From the NCBI GenBank assembly GCA_963210315.1, contig OY723240.1, forward strand, positions 2,542,001 through 2,606,000: DNA of 64,000 nucleotides, written 5' to 3'. Positions within the stretch are counted from its first letter, which is position 1, and each line of letters begins with the position of its first letter. The position numbers and the translations under genes were made by a program. Source of the DNA: Rhynchopus euleeides (taxonomy: Eukaryota; Euglenozoa; Diplonemea; Diplonemida; Diplonemidae). Of this stretch, positions 35,577-45,936 are shown in pieces. The notes below the pieces were generated by a model that saw only the letters and a program-made list of their open reading frames with translations, was not told where the DNA came from and ran no database searches.

Positions 35577-36270
35577 TGGCATGTGTTTGTCTTGTAACCA
35601 AGTCCTTGCGCGTCCGGGGCTGCATATCAGTTTCGGTACCCTCGCGGGAGGCTGGGCCCGAGCACTGATCTCTGAGACGAACCGGGGGGGAACCCATTCA
35701 GTGAGAAAAAATTGGCTGACCCGATCTGACCCGATCCAGCCCGCAACCCCAAATTTCAAGCTCCACCCCTGAATGTTTTGTTTGGCGAGGGGAAAAAAAG
35801 GAACAGATCTGCCTGAAGGGCCTATCTACAAAGAAGGCGCTTATTTTACGGCTTTTCTTCGGGTTTTTTTTACACCCCAGCCTCTCCTCGAAACTACAGC
35901 CTGAAACCGATCCCAGTGGGCCCTGCTGCCAATGTGCACATTCGGGCCTAAACATGCTGTCCCGGAAAGGGACACCCGCAAGAACCTCGTTGCCTAGTTT
36001 GCCTGTGCTGGTTTAGCGGCCTGGTCTCGTCGTGTGCCCCTGAAGGTCCACACCATGAGAAACTTACCTCGCTATTCCACAGAGAAACTTCATGCAACAG
36101 CAATACCTCTCCTTCCCTTCTCTCCCCGCCCCCCCCCCCCCACCGATTTCCTTCACATCTTGAGTGCCTTGGTATGATTACGCTGCGTCGATCTGTGAAG
36201 TCTGCGATCTGTGCTGCGCTGCAGACATTGATGTGCCACCGAACCCCCCCCCCCCCCCTTGTCTCAGGGG

Positions 36271-36599
36271 CACGGTGGACTCCCACCCCCTGGAGCGGGG
36301 GTCTGGGGCGGGGGTCTGGGCGACCCCCTCTAGCGGGGGTCTGGACCCCCGCGAGCGGGGGTATGGACCCCCGCTAGCGGGAGTCTGGACCCCCGCGAGT
36401 GGGGGTCTGGACCCCCGCTAGCGGGAGTCTGCCCTGCTATTTTTGGTGCCCAGACGACCCCCGCGAGCGGGGTCCATACCCCCGCTCGGGGGTCCAGACC
36501 CCCGATAGCGGGGGTCCAGACCCCCACTCGCGGGGGTCTGGACCCCCGATATTCCGATATCCCAAAAAGGTGCACCCTGACGTGTGGGAGTCCACCGTG
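36271..36599 (-). mobile_element. CACGG-family MITE, copy 2
   Basis: A 329-bp element with the same ends as the copy at 1754-1952, in reverse orientation. The palindromic interior is longer, with more GGGGTCTGGACCCC units. Comparison with the empty site near 24660 (CAGGGGGAGAAC) indicates a 2-bp duplication GG. Confidence 0.8.
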
Positions 36600-36984
36600 G
36601 GGAGAACACCCCGATCGCCCCCTCCTTTGTGATATCTCCAACGGTGATGCACACCTTCACCTTTTGTGCCTTTGTTTCGTGGCATGGCATGCCGAATCCC
36701 CCGGTGCCGGTGGAACGCCATACTCGGTCGAGGGGAGGAGCACTTGTAACAGCTGAAGTCCAGGGCCCGCTGCACAGTAAGCGGCGGAGGTCCCGCCGCA
36801 GGAAGGATATCGACGGCAGTGTGCCGCTGCCGTCAGACCAGGCGTCGGGTAGAGTGCCTCGTTGAGCGGAGGCGCTGGGAGAGGCATTGGGGTGTTCGAT
36901 CTCGATGTCATGTGTCGGTGGCAATTACTTTTCTGAAAGATGTTTGCTCTTTCGGAAGCAGCGCAGCGCTCGGCTGCGGTCACC

Positions 36985-37320
36985 TTCCACCCCAACTCCA
37001 GGTGGCGCCCAGGGTGTTGTTGAAGGCGGAGTTCACCCTGCACGCGGACTCCTGCGTCAGCTGCCCCCGGCTCGCTCCTGTCCGCTCCGCCGCGAGGCGC
37101 CCGAGCTTCGAGAAGACGGAGTGGGCCGAGGGGGCGAGGCCGCCGAACAACTCCATGGCGTAGGGGGCGAACACAAGGCCTCGCGCCGCACAAGCGTCCC
37201 GGTACTGCCTGTTCTTCGTCGCCTCGCCCTGCGCTGCCGCTGCCCCCGTGAATCGGGCCGCCTGCACGTCGGACTCGGCCACTGGGTTCTTGACGGTGAT
37301 GTCGATGACGCGTGGCCAGA
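36985..37320 (-). pseudogene. LINE-like reverse-transcriptase C-terminal relic
   Basis: The minus strand reads PRVIDITVKNPVAESDVQ, then GAAAAQGEATKNRQYRDAC and FAPYAMELFGGLAPSAH. This pattern (IDITVKNP, then G-A-A-A...K...Y, then F-x-P-x-x-x-E-x-x-G) resembles the region after the reverse-transcriptase core in many algal and protist non-LTR retrotransposons. The frame is closed upstream by a stop at about 37335 and no RT core is visible, so only a short 3' remnant survives. Assignment is from memory of the motif. Confidence 0.45.
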
Positions 37321-37445
37321 TCCTCCGAGGTCACCCGGGCGCTGCCCATCCTGCAGCAGGTGTGGAGACTCCATCTCGGGGGGGGAGGGGGTTCGTTCCC
37401 GCCTCCTGTGCCACGCGGCGTCTTCACTTTTTGATTTCTTTTTTT

Positions 37446-37936
37446 AAGCACACTCGTGTGAGCGGAAAGCGCCCCACCACAGCTGCAACCAAACGTGCTC
37501 TATACACTAACCCCACCCTTCATCAGGCTCAGGGTGTGATCAGTTCAGGGTTTTGTGTGTAGAAGCGTCAACGCAACAAACAAAAGGAAATTCATCAGAG
37601 CGGTTGTAGCTGTGAAGTGATAGGGCGCTTTCTTGGAGTTGTGCTAACGTGGACACCAGCAATGTGGTTCCCCCACCACCACCCACACCCACCCCCTCCA
37701 GGCACCACGAAAAACCAAAGAAAAATAACGGTGAACGTGTGGGGTGGGTGCGGCACCTTTGGGTGTGTTGCAACCCCGCCCGGATCGGCAGGCACGCAAC
37801 ACGTCAACGCATCAACATGGGGTGGTACCGCGATGTGATCAGCCGAGGTGGTGCTGCGGATGTGTAGAAGCGTCAACGCAACAAACAAAAGGAAATTCAT
37901 CAGAGCGGTTGTAGCTGTGAAGTGATAGGGCGCTTT
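37446..37936 (+). mobile_element. R-family repeat (A-B ... B arrangement)
   Basis: A 186-bp unit (37446-37631) consists of an A part starting AAGCACACTCGTGTGAGC and a B part starting TGTAGAAGCGTCAACGCAAC and ending GGGCGCTTT. After 229 bp of unrelated sequence a second B part follows (about 37861-37936). The left end abuts TTTCTTTTTTT. T-run junctions and a B part starting GAAGCGTCAACGCAAC recall the large split-repeat elements (GAAGCGTCCAATGCAAC), so this is probably a fossil of a related tyrosine-recombinase family. It is incomplete and non-coding. Confidence 0.5.
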
Positions 37937-38095
37937 GCGTTGACGCTTCCACTCAGTGACAGTCCCCCCGGTAGGAAGTCTGTCACTCCTGATGAACTCC
38001 TGATGTCGCTCTCTCTCTCGTTTCGCTCTGTGACACTCCCCGCCTTGATAAGTCGTACGCTTTCACTATAGTTTGCGTTGACGCTTCCACACTCA
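37930..38095 (-). repeat. short unit bounded by TTTGCGTTGACGCTTCCAC direct repeats
   Basis: The word TTTGCGTTGACGCTTCCAC occurs at both ends of a segment of about 160 bp (near 37934 and 38075), just upstream of the ART gene. It is the reverse complement of the B-repeat start GTGGAAGCGTCAACGCAAA. The spacer carries CTGTCAC/GTGACAG inverted words. A minimal member of the same site family is possible. Confidence 0.45.
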
Positions 38096-38254
38096 CACTC
38101 CTGCTGATGATGGTGTCGTGAGTGAGGAGCCAAGGGCACGAACAAGCACGCGACACTTTCCGCCCACATCGAAGTGTGCTGAAAAACTGGTTTCAACACA
38201 CGCACGCATGCACGCACGCCCAACCTGCAGGGACCCTGGGTCTTGCCGCCCAGG

Positions 38255-38278
38255 CTCACCCCCCTCCCTCCCTTAGAT
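38255..38278 (+). promoter_or_regulatory. putative trans-splice acceptor of the ART gene
   Basis: CACCCCCCTCCCTCCCTTAG ends in AG at 38275-38276, two bases before the ATG at 38279. A strong pyrimidine tract with AG next to the start codon is the clearest case in the window of an expected spliced-leader addition site. Confidence 0.5.
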
Positions 38279-41200
38279 ATGTCTTCCGACGAGGATATGG
38301 CGAAGACTGTGTACCAGTCATTCTGCAGAGGCATGGAGCAGCCCTCCTTCGCCGACTTCCAGCAGGGGCTGGGCCACCTGTCCGTGGAGTTCTCGGGGGA
38401 GACCCTGCGCCACATCTTCGAAAAGCACGACAAGAACCGCGACGGGCGCCTGTCGCCTACCGAGTTCAGGTCGATGTGCGGGACATACCCAAAGCTCGGC
38501 GAATGCCTCTACCACAGGCTGTCTGACAGGCGCGCGCAGGACATCCACGACGAGAGCGTTGCGCATGCCGAGGAACAGGTGGAGATCTCGCAGCACTCCT
38601 GCCAGCAGCGTGACGACCAGCTTGCTGAGGCCAACGAGCGGATACGAGACGCAGAGGCGCAGCTGGCAGAGCAGGTGCGCCTGCTCGAGGAGGAGCGTGA
38701 GCGTGAGGCGGCTGCACGCCAGGAGGATGAAGCCGAGCGTCACGACCAGGTTTCGACGCGCCAGGCTGACCAGGTTGCCTCCGCGCTCGACAAGGCTGCG
38801 AAGGGCGTCTGCGAGGAGAAGAAGGAGCAGTTCTACGCCTCCGTGTCAGAGGAGGACATCTGCGCCTTCGCCGAGAAGCTCAGCCGGGAGTGGCGCGACA
38901 AGGAGGGCGACGTGGTGGACGAGCTGATCGCCAACCTCAAGACGCCTGACTCCGTCCGCTCGAAGCTTGCTGTTGTCGCGGAGGCCGCACGCCACCTCCA
39001 CGAGACGCGTGGCTCGCACTACGCAGGGCGCAACCGCGTGGAGCTGCTGGTGATGGCGCTCTACACAATGGCAGGCCCTGACATTGACGCGCTGGTCACC
39101 TTTGAGAATGTGCCCACCTTCGACGAGGGCAATGCGGACCCCTGGAATGCCTACACCAAGCAGTATTCAAAGGAGAGGAACGGCGCCATCTTCAGCGCCA
39201 TCAACTGGGCGATGCGCACAGCGGCAGACCCGAAGAAGGCGGAGACATCGGAGGGTGCGGAGGCCTGGGATACGTGCAAGAAGTGGATTAAATACATCTG
39301 CCTGCTGCTGGCAATCTGCGCGCAGGTCGAGCCGCAGCAGGACACGCAGGGGGCGGAGCTTGCGCGTGGCCTGGCGGGGCTGCCTGTAGAGGTGGTGGAT
39401 GCGCACAGCGCGCTGAAGGTGAATGACACCATTTCCTGGCCTTCGGCATCCAGCTGTGCGTTTGATCGTACCGTGAGCGAGTCATACATCAGGGGTGACG
39501 CGGCGAACGCCACGAAGCGCGAGGGTGGGTCGATCCTGTTCCTGCTGGCAGGGGCGCGGTGGGGCGTGGCGCTGCAGGCCATCTCCAAATACCCCAAGGA
39601 GGCGGAGATGCTGCTGCCGCCCTTCGCGAAGTTCAACGTCTCCTCGCAGGACATCGACCCTTCCCTCAACAACGCGCTGGTGCTGCGGATGGCCATGGCA
39701 GGGCACAACGCGCCGGAGCTCTTCTGCCACCAGGTCACGGAGGCGGGGAACCACTCCGCCAAGCGGCTGCAGACGGCGCTGGTATGGATAGGTGGCGCGT
39801 GGTGGAGGGGGCGGGAGGGGAGGGGTTGGGCTGGGCAGTGCTGTGTGCTATGCGAAAAGCCCCGACAGCTGGCACACAATGTGAAACGAACACCCGCCCC
39901 TTTTTCCTTGTTCTCCACCCCCCAACGCAGCGCTTCTTCTCCCCCCTCCCCCTCCCCCTCCCCCTCCCCCTCCCCCTCCCCCTCCCCCTCCCCCTCCCCC
40001 TCCCCCTCCCCCTCCCCCTCCCCCTCCCCCTCCCCCTCCCCCTCCCCCTCCCCCTCCCCCTCCCCCTCCCCCTCCCCCTCCCCCTCCCCCTCCCCCTCCC
40101 CCTCCCCCTCCCCCTCCCCCTCCCCCTCCCCCTCCCCCTCCCCCTCCCCCTCCCCCTCCCCCTCCCCCTCCCCCTCCTCCTCCCCCTCCTCCTCCCCCTC
40201 CCCCTCCCCCTCCCCCTCCCCCTCCCTCCTCCTCCTCCTCCTCCTCCTCCTCCTCCTCCTCCTCCTCCTCCTCCTCCTCCTCCTCCTCCCCCTCCCCCTC
40301 CTCCTCCCCCTCCTCCTCCTCCTCCTCCTCCTCCTCCTCCTCCTCCTCCTCCTCCTCCTCCTCCTCCTCCTCCTCCTCCTCCTCCTCCTCCTCCCCCTCC
40401 CCCTCCCCCTCCCCCTCCCCCTCCCCCTGCCCCAACACCGCCCTCGATGCAGGTCGCCCACGCTGAGACAGCCCTGCGTGACCGCACTACCGACCTTGAG
40501 AGGCAGAGGCAGCGCGAGCGCCAGGCAGGTGGCGACGTGCTGCGCACGGAGCGCGACGTGGACCGCCAGCGCAACCGCCTCTCTGTGTCGGAGGCAGACA
40601 CGCGCCGCGCGCAGGAGCGCCTGCGTGAGCTGGAGAAGCTGCTGGAGGTGTGCACCTGCACCCACACATCACTCCATGCCACACCACTTCGAAGGGGAGG
40701 GTGTTGGGCAGGGAGCAGACCCACATTCGCACAGACAGTGCCTGTGTGTGGAAGGCTGCCAATGCAATGCATGGCCAGACCAGACCCAAAGCGGGAGTAG
40801 CTGCCCACACACAGCGAAAGGTTTTGCCCATGCGGCCTCCTCTGTAACCCAACCCACACAACAACACAACACAACAGGAGCAACGTCACGAGTGCGGGAG
40901 GCAGGAGGAGATCGTGCAGCGCAACGTGCAGGAGCTGACCGACGCGGAGGAGCTGCGCGAGGCAGCCGCGCGTGACCAGGAGGACGCACGCCGCAAGGTG
41001 AAGGAGGCGGAGGACGTGGTGAAGGATGCGTCCGAAGCGCTGGACGGCGTGAAGAAGGCGAAGGAGCAGCGCAGGCAGGAGACGCAGCGCCGCCTCACCG
41101 ACGCGCGCCACGGCACCAGCAAGCAGGAGCGTGACAAGGATGCTGCGGAGCGCGCCCTCTCGCAGAACAAGGCTTCGCTGCAGAACGCGCGGAACGAGCT

Positions 41201-44200
41201 GGAGCTGGCAGCGCATGAGCTGCAGGAGTCGGAGCGCCGCCTGCAGCAGATGCAGGAGGCGGCGGAGGCGGCGCGGAAGCGGCGCCAGATGCTGAACGAC
41301 GAGGAGCGCTTCATTCTGGACCAGGAGGTCAAGCTTGTGATGCAGCGCTGCGCGCTGGAGGAGAAGGAGACGAAGCACTACAGCGATCTGCGCGCCTTCG
41401 ACGAGGTGCACCGCCCTCCCACCGCTGCCTCGCCGCAGCGTGCGGCGGAGGCCGGCAGGCAGGAGAAGGCTGCCGACCCGGCGGCCGCGCGCCCCGTCCC
41501 GCACCCGCACATGGCGTCTCCCTCTATGCAGCCTGCCGCACCCCCGTCCGCTGCCAGGCACCCAGGCGCAGGGGCGGCTGGGGCGGCCCAGGAGCCCCCA
41601 CCCCCCGCAGCGCTGCTCAAGGCGGCGCAGGCAGCATCCGTGTCCCCTGTGGTATGTTGGGGTGTGGGGTAGGGGGGCAGGTAGGAGGCAGGGGGCATCG
41701 CGTTGTGGTCTGCACTGCAACAGGGTTTGCGTGTGTGGCTGACAGTGGAGATCTCATCAAGAGCAAGTGCTCGGTGTGTGTCGACACTTGTGGCTGTGTC
41801 ATGCTTGTCTGGATGGAGGCGGGCAGTTGTCGTATAAGTGTGTGTGTGTGGGCTGCATACTGTGTTTCTGAGGCGAGAAGCCGAGTCATCACACCCCACC
41901 ACGGCACAGGAGTTGGTTTTCACGGTCGAGTTGCTCGATGAGAACGACGCAGTCGGGCTGTACTGGGAAGGCAACGACGAGGGTGACATCGTTGTGAAGA
42001 GCGTGACCCCGCACGGCGCTGCGTGGCGTGTTGGTATGCGTGTCTCTGTGTTCAGTGCCGCCATGGCTTCCTCTTCCCTTTGCTTGATGTGCCGTTGCCC
42101 CAAGCCACTTCCTGGTGGGGTGTGGCGACGGGTCATCCCATGGCGCATAATGTGCAACTCTCGGTGAACGGCGACTGCGCCAATCCCGACCCCCACTCGC
42201 CTCCTCTGCAACCCCACACCCACCATACACCACCAACGCTCTGCAGGCATCCGTGAGCTTCTGAAGCTGCTGCGTGTGGACGGGCTGAAGGTGCGCAGCA
42301 AGGAGGATGTGCAGGCAGCGCTGCGCGGGCTGCGTGTCACGGGGAAGTGCCAGATGGTGTTCGCAAACCCCGACGCGCCGCCGGACGCGCATGGCGACTA
42401 CGCGCGCCGGGGTTCGGTCGCAACGGTCAACGGTGGGACAGGGTCCCCCGCACCGTCCCGCCTCGGGCACCCACTTGACGAGCGCCGCGACACGCGGGGC
42501 ACAGAGCGCTCCTCAGTGGGGTGCGCTTCTGTTGCCCGCCAGCAGCAGCAGCAGCAGCAGCAGGCACCGCCGAGTGGAAGCCACCAGCCGCCCCAGTCAC
42601 ACCCGCAGCAGCAGCAGCAGCAGCAGCAGCAGCGTGGCCAGCAGCACCTCAGTGCGGTGGAACGACTTCGCCAGGACATGATGCGTGAGGTGTGCAGTTG
42701 TTTTGTGTTGCGGGGGTAGGTGGGGTGGGTCGGCGCTGTTTTGTATCACTCATGCGGTGCGGATAGCCCTCTGGTTCTGCAGCCACACCCACACCCACAC
42801 CCCCACAACCAACATCGTATTTTACAGCAAATCCCGCGGGCACAGGTGGGCACACGCGACAGGTCCCCCTCCGCAAAGCCTGCACCCGTGCCGGGCACGC
42901 TGGAGGAGCGGCGTGACTTGATCAACGAGCCTGACAAGAGCTACCTGCCTCGCTCTGTGGTGGCGCTGGCATCCCGTGATGATGGTATGGCACCCCCTGG
43001 TCTCAACGGACACACACCGGAGCCCCCTGCTGCTGCCACGCTCTGAGTGGCGTGTCGCGCAGTGGGTTGGATAATCGAGTTCACAGCATTGCGGATCAGA
43101 TCACCGACTCCTCGCTATGCCTGCCAGTTGCGCGCAACAGAGGACAACCCGTTCAGAGTTGACGCCGATTTGAAATACCGTCACTCAAGTAATGTTGGTG
43201 GGGTAATAACCCACCAACTTCTTCCAGAACCCTCAAATCCACCAAATTAGTACCCCACCAACATATTTACCCCACCAACAAATCTACCCCACCAATTTAT
43301 TACCCCAATGCGCATCGCTGACTACCGTTTTCGTGGCGAACGCCTAAGGAGCCTGGCTGATGGCTACGTTTTCCAGAAAATGCATACGGCGTACGCGTGG
43401 GCGTGCGGCGCCTGCAAACGGCAGTCTATGTAGTACAAGAGACGGCCATGTCCGCACACCAAATCGGTCGTCAACCTCAGCAGCCTTCGAGCCTTCGAGT
43501 AGGTAATCGTACCTTTTGCACTTGTGCGCGAAGGAACCGTCTGTGAAAGGCAAGAGCAAAGGCCAGGGCTCAGCCTACTGGGTGGCCTACTGTGTGCTGA
43601 GAGACCTGGAATACCAGCCGTACGCAATTTCTGCGTACGCGTACGCAGCGCGGTTTCAGAAAGTGCGGACGGCGTACGCACATGCGTACGCGCAGTCGGG
43701 GTGGGTGGGCAGGGGGCTCCAAATCCCAGGTGCCAGAAAAAATCGCCAAGTACAACGCGCCCTGGGGTAATAATGTTGGTGGGGTAATAACCAGGCCTGG
43801 GCGGGGAACGAGCCCTTTTTCCAGGTTTTTTGGTTCGGGGAACCAGGTTTTTTCTAAGAATTTTTACAAGGGATTTTTTGCTCGCCCCCCCACAGTTTCC
43901 AGGCGCGTGCCCGTCAGGCGGGACTTTTTCTCTGATTTCTCTCCGCGTCATCATGTGACAGCTCTCGAGTGATGCCCAGAGATGCTTGCGGCAATGAATG
44001 AGGATCACCTGGCGCTCGTTCTCATCGGGGGTTGTGCTCCGCAGGGACTCAATACACCTTGGCACTCGCGCAGGGCTGGACATGCCAGCAGCTGGAGGAC
44101 AGTTACAAAGCTGCCACTCCCCGACGCCACCCACCTGCTGGCCCCTTCAGGTCTGAAACCCCAAAAGCTCCCGGGGATTTTTGCAGTGGTGCGCGCCATA

Positions 44201-45724
44201 TTCAGCGCAGTAGGGTGATCTCTCCGATTTTCCATAACTGCTGGTTTACTGGTTTGGGGAACGGTCGCCGGCAGACCGTTGAAATGCCCGTGTTAGCAAG
44301 GCACACTCACGTTTCAGGTAGCGTGTCGCGTGTCACGCATGTCGCGAACGCGGCAAGTGTACCTCCCAGGTGGGGAAGCCCGACCTCCTGTCCGATGTCA
44401 GTCAGGCTTCGAAGAAGCGCTTCATGGATGCGGCGCTGACCTCCTACGCTGCACTGTACCCGGGGAAGTGAGATAGATGGACGGGCACACGCTACATCGG
44501 GGGTCTGGGGGGCGGAGCCCCCCAGCCGCCGGAGGCCACGGTAGCGAACATCTGTTCGTGTGGGCGTACAGATTCTGTGCGAGTTGGCTGCGTCCTCAGA
44601 GGCGACTGGAGTGGTTGGACCCCGACTTGATGGGATTCGAAGGACTTGAGTACGAGACGTACGCCACAGGGGGGTCTGGGGGGCGTGAGCCCCCCAGCCG
44701 CCGGAGGCCACGGTAGTGAACGTCTGGCTCTCCAGTTGGCCAGCAAGGCGAACGGTACGTGGGACAGACTTCCCTTCCATCCTTGTGCGCGCCCTGTCGA
44801 CTGGGGAAAACTTAGAAAAAGTTTTTTCCTCTGCGAAACAACCTTAGAAAAAAATTCTCCTAACAAAATTCTTAGAAAAAAACTTTTTTTCCCCTTACAA
44901 AAATTCTTAGAAAAAAAGTTCAGAATCCTGAAAGTGGGGAACAAGCCCCCCAGTTAGGAACAGCCCTGGTAATAACCCACCAACTTTTTTCAGAGCCCCA
45001 AATCCACCAAATTAGTACCCCACCAACATATTTACCCCACCAATATTTTACCCCACCAACATAACTTGAGTGACGGTATCTTGTTCATCGTGGCTTTTGA
45101 CCCGAGAGTGTCGTCGCAACCACCGCTGTGTCTGAGAATGGAGTACGGCAGCGCACACCCCACACCCACACAGCACAACCCAACCCAACCCAACCCAACA
45201 CAGGACGGGAGTCGCGCGCCTCTGCACCCGAGCTGCGGGAAGGGCGCACCCTGCCCCACGAGGCGACCCCCCAGACGCGTGCTGCGCCCGAGAGGGAGCC
45301 CCTGCGGGTGGGGCGCCCTTCCAGCTCAGGGGCACCCTGCCCGAGGCCTGGTGCTGGTGCACGCGCGGCACCAACAGGGTCGCCCTCGCCCTCGGTGTGG
45401 CAGGACACGCAGTCCGATGCACGCGACGCCCTGCAGCGCGAGGTGTACACCGCGCCCAACAGGGGCGTGTCGCCCGCACCGCGCACGATGTCCACCAGCT
45501 ACATGGCACACCCGCAGTACGTCGGCAGCCCCTCAGCAGCCTCGCACACCGGCAGCGTGTTCGGGGCAACGGCGCCCACGAACCCCCCCACCGCCCCCGC
45601 CCCCACCATGGGGGGTGTTCCTCCGCAGGATGCTTCCGGCGCGTCGCTGGAGCGGCGCATTGCGGCTCTCAGCGCAGCCGTTGCCGCGTCGCGTGATCGC
45701 ACCGTTCGCCCCCGTGGCCATTGA
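38279..45724 (+). CDS. EF-hand / ADP-ribosyltransferase / PDZ protein
   Basis: Seven phase-consistent exons: 38279-39781, 40453-40647, 40878-41651, 41910-42033, 42247-42689, 42828-42984 and 45204-45724; 1238 aa. Order: EF-hand with a canonical loop [12 protein letters not shown] (residues 51-62); coiled coil (about 95-190); ART domain (about 240-500); long coiled coil (about 502-735); Pro/Ala linker; PDZ domain (about 825-905: [44 protein letters not shown]); poly-Gln runs; basic low-complexity tail. The ART fold shows the R-S-ExE triad of arginine-specific transferases: R363 in ARGLAGLP, S386 in SWPSASS, and E441-x-E443 in [12 protein letters not shown]. It should transfer ADP-ribose from NAD to protein arginine, perhaps under Ca2+ control and PDZ targeting; this regulation is inference. 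Two introns use GTGTGC instead of GTATG. The last intron (2.2 kb) holds nested transposons, and the first contains a huge pyrimidine tract that could instead be coding. Confidence 0.85.
39940..40434 (+). repeat. (CCCCTC)n / (CCT)n polypyrimidine tract
   Basis: About 490 bp of almost pure pyrimidine: first about 40 CCCCTC hexamers, then (CCT)n runs interrupted by CCCCTC. It lies between exon 1 and the next clear exon of the ART gene. It contains no AG, and it is open in the ART frame, where it would encode alternating Pro-Leu and then poly-Pro. Triplex (H-DNA) formation is expected of such a tract. Confidence 0.95.
43178..45076 (+). mobile_element. TA-flanked DNA element in ART intron 6 (invaded)
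   Basis: Ends CCGTCACTCAAGT / ACTTGAGTGACGG lie next to TA on both sides (43176-43177 and 45077-45078), as in Tc1/mariner-like elements. Several GTTGGTGGGGTAA words in both orientations follow at each end. Without the hAT-A insertion it is about 0.7 kb. The middle (43320-43770) is rich in GCGTACGC palindromes and holds no recognisable transposase. Confidence 0.65.
43792..44968 (+). mobile_element. hAT-A element, copy 1 (non-autonomous)
   Basis: A 1177-bp element with ends CAGGCCTG / CAGCCCTG (imperfect inverted repeats extending to GGGGAACGAGCCC and GGGGAACAAGCCC). It is flanked by the 8-bp duplication GTAATAAC (43784-43791 and 44969-44976). It contains a pair of stem-loop repeat units in minus orientation (about 44500 and 44672). 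No transposase recognised. It sits inside the TA element. Confidence 0.85.
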
Positions 45725-45936
45725 TGTGCTGTAGTGAAGCCCTGTGCTTGTTTGTAGCAGTGTAGTGCAGCACTTCGTTTACAGATGTGTGTGTGTGTGT
45801 GTGGTGCACCTCGCGATCTGGCACCCCGCCTTGAGGTAAGTGTTGTGTCCGGTGTCGCTCTTTTGTTGTTTTGTTAGACCATCCGCTTCCAAATGTACGG
45901 TTGTAGCTGAAAGAAGATAAGTCATGAGGGTGGGAC

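Larger units (their letters stand above)
32988..35771 (+). mobile_element. hAT-C element, invaded
   Basis: Ends CAGGGGTGGAGCTTG / CAAGCTCCACCCCTG are flanked by the 8-bp duplication ATGTTTTG (32980-32987 and 35773-35780; one extra A at the right). Copy 1 of repeat X near 19073 carries a single ACGTTTTG at the same place, i.e. the empty site. The interior holds the hAT-B composite (33066-35159) and a stem-loop pair (35349-35576). Without the composite it is about 0.7 kb and non-autonomous. Confidence 0.8.
32876..36634 (+). repeat. repeat X, copy 2 (interrupted)
   Basis: Pieces 32876-32987, 35773-36270 and 36600-36634 match copy 1 (18969-24692) in order. Here the hAT-C element (32988-35771) and a CACGG MITE (36271-36599) are inserted, while the site where copy 1 carries the large CACGG element (near 36120) is empty. 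Confidence 0.75.

Noticed and set aside
39735-41720. 661-codon minus-strand frame (poly-Gly, Gly-Arg and Glu tracts)
   Set aside because: It is a reading of the pyrimidine tract and of the coiled-coil exons in reverse; no independent domain.
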